Shown: positions 51,989 to 64,000 of the stretch, one piece after another
Layout of the letters: every line of letters starts with the position of its first letter
Position numbering within the stretch: position 1 is the first letter of the stretch
From: Adineta steineri
Taxonomy: Eukaryota; Rotifera; Eurotatoria; Adinetida; Adinetidae
DNA length: 64,000 bases
Assembly: GCA_905250115.1 (NCBI GenBank)
Contig: CAJNOI010000029.1
Location: 62,001 to 126,000, forward strand
Reading direction: 5' to 3'
The notes under the pieces: generated by a model
What the model was told of the DNA's origin: nothing
Seen by the model: only the letters and a program-made list of their open reading frames with translations
Databases searched by the model: none
Position numbers and translations under genes: made by a program

Positions 51989-52281
51989 TTTGATGATTAA
52001 TATATGTATCTGAAATAAAATAAAATAATACGATCAGCATTGCATAGTTTATATAAAAAGAATTTTTATCATAATTTCATATTTTTCTTGTTTGATAAAT
52101 CACTGTATTTATCTGACAAAATTCTAGAGATTTGAATATTAATAATTTGTAGACAGCGATTTTGAAACTAAAAAAAGATAATATAGTTTGAAACAAATAG
52201 ATAATGTGATTAGTTTTTTGTTTATAGGAAGGATGGGTGTGGGTAGGTATCTTCTCGTAGTCGAAACCCCAACACCCACCC
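51989..52281. other. Short intergenic region with an imperfect G-rich hairpin
   Basis: Upstream of ferrochelatase and downstream of the RAD51D-like gene. Contains arms TGGGTGTGGGT (52234-52244) and ACCCCAACACCCA (52266-52278), imperfectly complementary, directly next to the hAT-like foldback element. Confidence 0.5.
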
Positions 52282-52358
52282 CAATGGCGGATCTAGGATT
52301 TTGGAAGGGGAGGAGGCGATGGGAGCGATCGCCTCCGCCCTCCCTAAATCCGCCACTG
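52282..52358. mobile_element. hAT-like foldback MITE (77 bp) with 8-bp target-site duplication
   Basis: The whole element is nearly palindromic: CAATGGCGGATCTAGG at the left end matches the complement of CCTAAATCCGCCACTG at the right, and GGAGGCGAT in the middle pairs with ATCGCCTCC. It is flanked by ACCCACCC (52274-52281) and AGCCACCC (52359-52366), a 7/8 match consistent with the 8-bp duplication of hAT transposons. CAGTGGCGGAT-type ends occur in animal hAT-like elements. G+C content far above the surroundings. It ends one base before the stop codon of the RAD51D-like gene. Confidence 0.75.
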
Positions 52359-52366
52359 AGCCACCC

Positions 52367-53317
52367 TTAGGACTTATTTAAAAACTTACCATCTATCCAT
52401 TGATCAAGATCTAAATTTGAGTTAATCAATTGATTATTTTCTTTATTCTCATTAATAATTGTAAAATAAATATTCTTTTCTATTGTTGTTAATGATTGAA
52501 ATAAAATATATTTATCAGCATGAAATGAATCAAAACGTCTATCATCTTTCAATGCAAAATTTTCATCGAAATTTTTTATACGTTTTTTTGTATTTAATAT
52601 TAAACCATTTATAATTAATATTGATTGTTTTTGTGCAAGACGATTTAGACGGTATGTTAATTGAAGAATTTTTCCTTTTATACGTTTATCAAGATTTAAA
52701 TAAGGTTTAATTAATGAGAAAAAATCATCGATAATTAATATTTGAATAAAATTTTCATTATTTTCAATAAAATCTAATTCATTTTCGAATATTTCTAAAT
52801 CAAAACATTGAGTAAAATAAAAATATTTTTCAAATAATTCATTTCGTTGTTTAGATATATTTTCATTTAAATGACAATAATGATAATAAAAATAATTTAA
52901 ATCAAATAAACTTATATTTGTATTTAAATATTTAATTTTAATTGATGAATTTTTAAGAAATAAACGAAGTAAAAATATATTAAAAAATTTATTCCATTGA
53001 TTTTGATTAAAATATTCATAGATAAATATTAAATGACGATTAGATTTCAAAAGATTTTCATTATCAAATATAAAATAATTTAATTTATATGAATTTATAT
53101 TTAATATTAAACGATTTTCAAGTTTGCAAGTATGAGCTATAATACATGATTGAATACATTCAATTGTTTTTAACGATAAATTATGAGTTTTATCATTCGA
53201 TTTTATTAACCATAATGCGAACTCATTTGTTGTATAGATTGAATAGTGTTCATTTAGATAATTAAGACAATCATTTGTTAAATATGGACAATCGATGGAA
53301 TTTAATAGAATTGACAT
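52367..53317 (-). CDS. RAD51D-like recombinase paralogue lacking Walker A
   Basis: Tentative. Single exon, 316 codons, close to the 328 of RAD51D. The N-terminus (SIDCPYLTNDCLNYLNEHYS) fits the RAD51D start CPGLTEEMIQLLRSH in pattern, followed by a small helical domain. A Walker-B-like strand ILIIDDFFSLIKPYLNLDKR aligns with [20 protein letters not shown], then LQLTYRLNRLAQKQSILIING aligns with the ...[21 protein letters not shown] helix-strand. No GxxGxGKT is present at the expected place (EYFNQNQWNKFF). Very Asn/Ile/Lys-rich, reflecting AT-rich codons. If right, it is an ATPase-dead paralogue used structurally in a RAD51-paralogue complex. Otherwise an unknown protein. Confidence 0.45.
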   Translation of the reverse strand: MSILLNSIDCPYLTNDCLNYLNEHYSIYTTNEFALWLIKSNDKTHNLSLKTIECIQSCIIAHTCKLENRLILNINSYKLNYFIFDNENLLKSNRHLIFIYEYFNQNQWNKFFNIFLLRLFLKNSSIKIKYLNTNISLFDLNYFYYHYCHLNENISKQRNELFEKYFYFTQCFDLEIFENELDFIENNENFIQILIIDDFFSLIKPYLNLDKRIKGKILQLTYRLNRLAQKQSILIINGLILNTKKRIKNFDENFALKDDRRFDSFHADKYILFQSLTTIEKNIYFTIINENKENNQLINSNLDLDQWIDGKFLNKS

Positions 53318-53987
53318 GAGAATAATACAGAAAAGAAAAGAGAACTTAATCTATAAAAAGTATAGAAAAATTAATAAAACAAATCTATTTATATATGAAA
53401 GTTTTCGATGATAGTACAAAAATCTCTTAGAAATGAATTTAGATACTGAAAATTATACATCAGAATAGTGACTAACATTTCTAATTCTACACTCTGAGAT
53501 TTTCTTTTATCGTTGATAATATGATTAATTACATAATAAAACTGTTCATATTCTAAATTCTATTAAAATAAGTGACTTTCGATAGACTATATTTGTATTG
53601 ATATTCTGAATGATAACTCATAATTTAATGTATGTAAATAAGTAAATGAAATATAAAAAGAAGACAAGTTTGTCTATGACTTGAATAGAGAAAGATTTGT
53701 TTATATTTTTTTTTCAGTTGGGTTTCAAATAACAAAACAAAAAACAAACATGATAAACAATCCTCTTCAACAAATACAAGACCAGATATTCTAAAGTCTA
53801 CAAAATGAAAAGAGTCATTATAAAAAGAAATGAAGATCGGCAAAAAGAAAAATCAAATGAAGAAAGACGATAACATGACAACAACAACAACAACAACAAT
53901 GATGATGAGGACCATAATAATAAAGATTCACCTATAAGGAATGAACGAATGAATGAAATGTTTTGTGTTTGTTCACTGATTTGCTAT
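53318..53987. other. Gene-less interval
   Basis: 670 bp between the RAD51D-like start and the 3' end of DDOST; contains an (AAC)n run near 53880-53898. No gene seen. Confidence 0.6.
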
Positions 53988-56330
53988 TTATTCAGTTTTG
54001 TTTTTTGGTGTATCATCACGATGATAAAGTACAATGAAACTAAGAAGAAAAGCACCAAGCATCATTGAAAATGATGAGATATAATATGGATATGCTGATG
54101 TTATAAATCGTTCATATTCCGTATGACGTAAAGGATGAACGGATACCTAAAAATATAATAATAATAATAAACTACTTCTTAGAAAATATAATTCATTAGT
54201 AAAAATTTACTTGTGTTGATGAAAATAAATTTGTATAACCAACACGATTATAATCAATAACAAATTTATAGATTCCATAAGTATCAGGAACACGAAAATT
54301 TGCTTCAAGTTGACCACCTGAAATATTTTATTTTATAAAATAAATCAAATTTATAATTTATCATACCTTTATTTTTCATTGTTGTTCGAACAAATGGATC
54401 AATACGAACAAATTCCAATTGAACATCAGTACCATTAAATGGCATCCATTTACCATGAACAAATTCATCAAAATGTACAGTGAATATCTTAATAACAAAA
54501 AAAATCGAATTTTCACACATTTGGTAAAGATTTTATTTACAATATCATTTTTAATTGTATAAAAACTTGGTGTTGATTTATCTTCTTTCATATAATGATG
54601 AATATTTCTTGAACGTAAAACACCACGTTGTTTAAATACCCAATCTGTTAATGCCAAAGCTAAATCCTCATTACCAGATTTAATACTTCTAGAAGAAAAA
54701 TTCATCGTTTTTATTTTATACTTCATTAGAATTTTTTTTTACTTTTTGTCATTATTTGTTTGTACGGAATTTTGAAAGAAATCATTACTAAAAAAATCTA
54801 ATGAACCAACAAAACCAACACGAGCATTATTACGAGCTTGAAGAGCAGATATTAATAATGTTCGTTTACCAACAGTTGCTGGATACTAAATAAATACATT
54901 TTTTTTAAAATTAATCAATTAAAACAATATTAATTATATTTATACGTCAGTTAATGCTTGTTCATTTGGATTAGCTGTATATGAACTTGATGAACCAGTT
55001 AAAACATCGAATAATAATGGATTATCTTGATCAGATGTCATACTTTAGAGGAAGAAATTAAATTATCGATAAAAAAAATCTTCATTTTACCCAATGCCAC
55101 GAAAAAGAAATGGTAATCCAGCTTTTTTACATTGTCCAGTTATTAATTCGGATGCTAAAAGATTATCTGGACTAGAAGTAATTAATGTATGCTAAAGAAA
55201 ATTGAATAGAAAATTTTTTTTTAATGAAAAATAATTCTTCTTACTTGTCCATTATCATTAATATCATAATTAAGATGATCGATAACAGCACTTTTATCAT
55301 CAGCAAATTCAATACCACATTCACCAGCAAATTCACGAATAGCATCACCTGAAATTTTTGTTATGAAAATAAAAGCAGTAAAACAAAAATAGATTTACCA
55401 TACCAATTACATTACTAGCGGCAATAAGTACATTACCACCAGCATCAACGAATTCTGTTAAAACTTCAGCATCTAATCGTCCACCAAATTCTTAATATAT
55501 AAATATTGACTAGATGAAAATGTAAAGAAAATCAAAGTTTAAATTACCTTTTGTAGCAGGAGCAAAGAGAATAATATGATCATATATATATTCACCATAT
55601 TTCACTATTTGAAGAGTACTGTCATCTGATGATCGATAGGTTAGCTCAAATCCACGATCTAAATGAAAGATAAAGTGCATATAAGATTTAGAACTTAACG
55701 AATACTAATAATCTTGTATACTTAGCTTCGTTCTATTGTCTAGAATTCATTCAAAGTACTCGATTAAACAGAAAACGCGACTTATTACTTCGATTTTTCA
55801 AGCATATTTCTGAACAATTGTTTGCTCTATCGTGCAACACTTTCAAAAAAAACATATCAGTAAACGTTTTTCTTTAATATCTCTTGCTGTTTTTATATTG
55901 AATATGTATGAAAAAATTCAAAAATCATGTCCTATCTATGCACGTAATTATGACTAACATATTAGTTGAATTGCCAAACTCTTCTATATTATTTATCATA
56001 TGAGAAAAGATTACTAATGACAATCGTCAGTCAAAATATTCCAATCAAAGAAATTCAGAATGTGAACAGCTATGTATCATAAAATTCATCATTCGATTGC
56101 CAATATGTAGAAGCGAACATTATTCTTATTCTTTATCCAACTGCACTAAAATTTATCTGTTTATTATGCTTACTTTTTAAGTGTTGAAAATAGAATGAAT
56201 GTGATTCTCGTATAGCCAAATTATCAAGAAGTACTAATACACGTTTTGATGATCCTTCGATATTTAATAACGATGAACAATTAATTGCTAATAGAACCAA
56301 TCCAATACAAATAATAGACAAACGAGCCAT
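53988..56330 (-). CDS. DDOST: Oligosaccharyltransferase 48-kDa subunit (OST48)
   Basis: Subunit of the ER oligosaccharyltransferase that N-glycosylates nascent proteins. Eleven exons: 56330-56174, 55658-55548, 55490-55404, 55348-55245, 55191-55091, 55042-54946, 54885-54743, 54688-54541, 54487-54367, 54317-54211, 54146-53988; all phases agree, 444 codons. Signal peptide ([17 protein letters not shown]), then [105 protein letters not shown], and the C-terminal membrane helix after [15 protein letters not shown]. First intron 515 bp, the rest 41-60 bp. No anomaly. Confidence 0.96.
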
Positions 56331-56550
56331 GAATAAAATCTATAAGAATGACTTAGAAAAAAAAGTATTGTCGGCAAAAAATCCAGTATTTATCAAAAAG
56401 ACATGGAACATTCGTCTCAGAATTTTATTGGTCTATCTAATTAACAAATAATAATGCATATAGATGTCACATTTTCTTATTACTTTTAAATTAACAATAC
56501 CAAAAGAGGAAAAGATATTTTAGAGAATTATTTCTATTACTATAATTTTA
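56331..56550. other. Short intergenic region upstream of DDOST
   Basis: 220 bp between the DDOST start and the end of the proteasome pseudogene; no element recognised. Confidence 0.5.
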
Positions 56551-57632
56551 TTAAAGATCAACAACTTGTGGTAGATCATTTCCTAGTATATCAACACGTT
56601 CAACACTGTTATGATCAATTATTGCAAAACAAGCACAACCATCACGTATAATAGTTAATGTAATACCTAAAATTAACATAATTAAATTAAAAAAAAGAAA
56701 CTTTTATTTTTCTTCAGAGTTTTTAATACAAAATCAAAACATTCTTGGTTAGTTATATTTAGATGAAAATTATTATCGGGATAACCCCATATAAGGACAT
56801 AACATTCGTCGTCTAGGTGCGCAATATTAATTCTAGAGATTCATTTTTTGTGAGCACTGATGATATAGTTGCTATGTCTATTTTAGTTTTCTTCCTCATC
56901 GTTTTTAACTGATCTGTATAATTAAAAAAAGGTACAGTCGCTCGTTTAATTCGTCAATTTACGAACTGGTAAATTAGTTCGTGATCAATGCTGCAGATAC
57001 TTATCAGAAGTATCCGATAAATATTCATTAATTTTTGTCATGAAAAAAGAAAAATTGAATGTTTATTGTCGATACATATTTTGTACGTGATACTTTGTTT
57101 GTAACGTTGAAAAATTCTATTAAAAAGATTCACCTTTCTCATATTTTAGTGATAGATAAACTTTATGAAGTAAAAATAGGTAGCACAAGTATTGTTTATG
57201 TTGAGAAAGTAGAAATAACATCGTTGTCAGTCTGGACGAAAACGACTATTTCTATAAGTTTCTTTCATTAAACAAAAAAATGACTTACGAAAGAAAATCT
57301 AATTGATATGTTACTATTTGTGCAATAGCTTGTGTATACGCTGCACTCCCAGATCGATAATTCAAATGAAAACTTCATACTCAGATGAAGTACGTGTATA
57401 AGCACTGATGATAACTCCACCATCATATTCAACAGCAACAATTATTGTCTAAAATAATATCTATGTATTTGCGTAAGTTCAATAAATAAATAAAAACATA
57501 GCTTACATCAGTTAATACTAATTGTTGTTGAAATTCTAGTCGAAGAAGAAGTCTATCCATTTGATTATATTTCGTATGTTCACGTAATTTATCTTCTTCT
57601 ACATCATATGTCATAGGATTAAGTATATCCAT
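56551..57632 (-). pseudogene. PSMB6: Proteasome subunit beta-1 (PSMB6) pseudogene
   Basis: Remnant of a 20S proteasome caspase-like subunit. Piece 1 57632-57507 has an ATG and ends LVLTD at a GTAAGC donor, but is unlike known PSMB6 N-termini. Piece 2 57448-57289 reads TIIVAVEYDGGVIISAYTRTSS (compare [20 protein letters not shown]), then breaks frame. It resumes with YRSGSAAYTQAIAQIVTYQL and a GTAAGT donor, with about 20 codons missing. Piece 3 56666-56551 is the normal C-terminus (GVERQVLLG appears as SVERVDILGNDLP). The 600 bp between pieces 2 and 3 hold no proteasome sequence. The catalytic Thr1 position is Asp and Asp17 is Tyr. A functional copy must lie elsewhere. Confidence 0.7.
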
Positions 57633-57849
57633 GATTTATCTATAAGAAAACAGTATAAATTGTTTTTTTTGTTTAGTTAAAACAATTTTTAAATGAATGA
57701 TTGTGTTATGAAGTAATCAAGAGAATTTTATTGATTATTCTGAAAGAATGTAATTTTTGCAGTGAAAATAAGAACTGAAACTAAAGTATTTGAACTTATC
57801 AATCTATAAGCTACAAAATTACAATAATCTCTTCGTAGTTTGCGATAGA

Positions 57850-58023
57850 AACAAAAAGATAAATTACTTTAAAGATCTAGCAGCTCAATTTCATAATGCA
57901 GATGGTTCAAAATCAATATCTGATTCATTAACACGTTTTAATATTACTTGTACATCTTCTTCTGTTTGTTTAATGGCATGTAGTTCAATTAATATTCATT
58001 ACATAGCATTTCATAAGTACTAA
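57850..58023 (+). pseudogene. Possible TPRKB/Cgi121-like fragment
   Basis: The stretch AAQFHNADGSKSISDSLTRF followed by NITCTSSSVCLMA resembles the KEOPS subunit TPRKB around ...FNLSPTNNISEAFKKFGI. The F-N-x5-I-S-[DE]-x-[LF]-x-[RK]-F-x-I pattern is kept. Before and after it the frame does not match, and it ends at 58021-58023. Most likely an exon remnant or coincidence. Confidence 0.25.
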
Positions 58024-58650
58024 AATAAGAAAAACGATGGAATTTCATTAAGAAATCGAATAATTTTGTACCTTTAATCGGTCTACCCTCTTCTTACTTA
58101 ATTTTTTACTGATCTTCGCTATAATAATCAGACATATATTTTCGTTTAATAATATTATATTAAAATTAAAAATAAATGATTGAATATAAGAACCAAGACT
58201 AGATGATTCATTCAACAAATATTCTTTACAAAAACTGTACAATTATGTACTTCAAATTATATGCTGAATTTTTATAAACAAACAAATATTAAACAGTGAC
58301 ACCTAGGAGTATATCTTGTTGCTATGGAATTAAGAACAACACATGGTTAACAAGTTAGAATAACACTAAACTTTATTATTCACGAAATATGACTTTTCTT
58401 AGTCCTAATAATATATTTATCAGATTTCAAAAATCAACTATGCATATATCCGTGTGTCTTTATCAACATTAGACAGATCAAAATAACCAGATCGAATTAT
58501 TTAAACCGTATGACCTATAATCATTCAAAACTCGAAAGTAATATATCTTCGAATGATAATATAATAGAGAATTGATCGAAAAAAATACTTTCTTTCAAAA
58601 TAAAAATATACTAAATTCATATAATAATACAAAAAAATCCCTTTCATCAG
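58024..58650. other. Gene-less interval
   Basis: AT-rich, no supported gene between the TPRKB-like fragment and the 3' end of the RING-H2 gene. Confidence 0.55.
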
Positions 58651-59834
58651 TCATATTAACGATAAATTATCTAATGGACATTGTGTAGAAAATTCTTTCA
58701 AATATGTTTCAATACAATTTACATGAAACATATGTGAACATGGTAATAATTTAAGTTGTTGACCAAGATTATATATTTCCAAACAAATTGTACATTGTTC
58801 ATTTAAATGTGTATCATTAACAGTTACAGTTGGAAATTTATCTAAAACATTTTTATTAACTGTTTTACGTTGTACACGTTCATCAAGTCGTAATAACATT
58901 TCATAATCATTTGGAGAACTAAAAAACTCAAAATAAATAAAATTAATTTTCGATAAAGAAAAAGATACTTACAGATCACGATTTTGCATATCCAGTAGAA
59001 AATTTATCATAGCATCATCAAAAGCTGGTTCATTTGGAATATTATGCGGATTAATTGTATATGCTTGGAATTGATTAACAGTATTAGTAGTTGTAGTTCG
59101 ATTTACTGGCGGTTTATCTCTGTCATTATTATTGTTTGTGAATGTTCGAAGAACTTCAGGTGTATATGATGGAATTGTTGAAGATGAAGGCATATAATGA
59201 CGACTGGGTGGATCAAGTCGAACTTGTTTATATAATCTATGATGCATATATAATTGTTCGTTATGTGATTTATATTTAATTGATTTAGCATATTTTGTTT
59301 TAATCTGACATCGTGCACTAATTTTTTTATTTGAACGTTTTGTACGTTGAAATTTATTATCTTCTAATATATCAATTGAATTGATTTGTTTTCGATTAAG
59401 ATGATTATTAATAAATAAATCATCATTATTATCATCATAATAATAATATTCTAATTCATTATCACTATCATTTGGCCAACTAAATTGCGTATAGTATTCA
59501 AAAATATCTTCCTCATCAAAAATATTTTCTTCAGTACTGAAAAATAGAAACAAAAAACGTGATATTATATTATCTTTGAAATAATTTACCTATTATTATT
59601 TACACTTATTGTTGATGTTGCAGATGATATAATAATATCATTATCAAGAGAAACTTCCTGATCACTACTATTACTATTTGATCGACTGTAGTAAGGCTCA
59701 ATGTCTTCTGTTGTTGAAATAAAATCTATACGATCCATAGCACCAAATGGTAGATGACTAGGGCGTATTTCTACATCGCTATATGCCATTAAGCCTCCCA
59801 CACGAAATTTTGATGTATCTGAAACGAAATACAT
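58651..59834 (-). CDS. RING-H2 zinc-finger protein, probable E3 ubiquitin ligase
   Basis: Three exons: 59834-59590, 59536-58973, 58918-58651; both junctions phase 2, 358 codons. The first 280 residues are low-complexity: acidic (Asp/Asn/Tyr/Glu runs), then basic, then Thr/Asn-rich, with no membrane segment. The C-terminal 80 residues hold the domain: CTICLEIYNLGQQLKLLPCS, then HMFHVNCIETYLKEFSTQCP, ending LDNLSLI. Ligands are C-x2-C-x14-C-x-H-x2-H-x2-C-...-C-x2-D. The last ligand is Asp rather than Cys, as in RBX1 (CPLDN), and Asp can bind zinc. Close relatives are praja/RNF-type RING-H2 proteins; orthology is not assigned. Confidence 0.82.
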
Positions 59835-60364
59835 CGTTCTTATATAGAAATGATGAAAGATTCTTGCGTAATTTCAGTAAGATAATATAATATTTGTCAT
59901 GTATAGCCTTCAATGATTGGAGGAAAAGAAAAATATACGTCATTTTGTTCTGAGTCATTTCAGTTCCGTTAATAAATATTGGGCAAGTACACTTGTTCTA
60001 TGTTTTTTCATTTAATAAATAAGAAAAAATAGTTTTTTTTTCTTTTCTGTACAATCAATGAAACATATTCAATAGACCGAGAAAAAAAAGAAAACAAGTG
60101 AGATTTTATTACAATGACAAAATAATTGAACTGCTCTGCAGATTACAAAACAGATGAAGAAAAAAGAAAAATAAAGTATATATATATATATACATAAAAT
60201 AAAATACGTATAGATTGTTTTATATGAATGATAATGTTTAACATGAGTTCGTGATTCTTAAACTGATTTTCGTATTCGAACAAAAAAAACAGAAAAAGAA
60301 TATTCACTATCAAACAAAACAGAAAGAAGAAGATCACCGGCGAGATTAATAACAAATAATGAGA
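59835..60364. other. Intergenic region between same-strand genes
   Basis: 530 bp AT-rich between the SIK stop and the RING-H2 start, with a TA microsatellite near 60178-60194. No gene. Confidence 0.55.

Positions 60365-64000
<3,636 letters not shown>

Noticed and set aside
57059-57271. Plus-strand ORF of 70 codons inside the proteasome pseudogene
   Set aside because: No motif, no splice partners; may be part of the sequence that replaced the middle of the gene but cannot be supported as coding.

Overview
The window is nuclear DNA of an animal, most likely a bdelloid rotifer close to Rotaria or Adineta. It is strongly AT-rich. Its genes are compact, with many introns of about 50-60 bp that start GTAAG, GTATG or GTAAA and end TTTAG or TTCAG. 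It carries an ADP-ribosyltransferase fused to kinesin-light-chain-type TPRs, a family greatly expanded in bdelloids. The species is an inference; the gene models below were built by hand from reading frame, splice sites and intron phase. A 100-N scaffold gap lies at 8370-8469.

Left part (1-22 kb): the 3' end of Rab7; a frameshifted ART-TPR gene; an unidentified gene relic; LAMTOR3 just after the gap; syndecan; an alpha-1-adrenergic-like GPCR (five exons, minus strand); and a four-exon RING/B-box (TRIM-like) protein. Long gene-less AT-rich stretches separate them.

Middle (22.9-32.1 kb): a three-copy tandem array with repeat units of about 2.6-3.3 kb. Each unit seems at first to hold two small ORFs, one with a signal peptide and one with a membrane segment and PPxY motifs. 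In all three units a GTGAGT donor and a pyrimidine-rich acceptor join the two ORFs in the same phase. I therefore read each unit as one two-exon gene for a type I membrane protein with a short ectodomain and a tail carrying two PPxY motifs. I recognise no known family. Copy 2 is frameshifted and is a mosaic of copies 1 and 3. This array is the best candidate for something undescribed.

Right part (33-64 kb), gene-dense: UBTD1/2-like, PP4 catalytic subunit, ABHD17 depalmitoylase, an RBR-type RING protein, two tandem ubiquitin-specific proteases 127 bp apart, a beta-propeller-like protein with an in-frame stop, a secreted stefin-like cystatin, ferrochelatase (10 exons), a RAD51D-like protein without a Walker A motif, DDOST/OST48 (11 exons), a proteasome beta-1 pseudogene, a possible TPRKB fragment, a RING-H2 protein and the 3' part of a salt-inducible kinase with a 7-nt microexon in its HRD loop. 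Ubiquitin-related functions recur between 33 and 47 kb (UBTD, RBR, two USPs). Two non-autonomous mobile elements are visible: a 400-bp long inverted repeat at about 41.57-41.97 kb and a 77-bp hAT-like foldback at 52,282-52,358.
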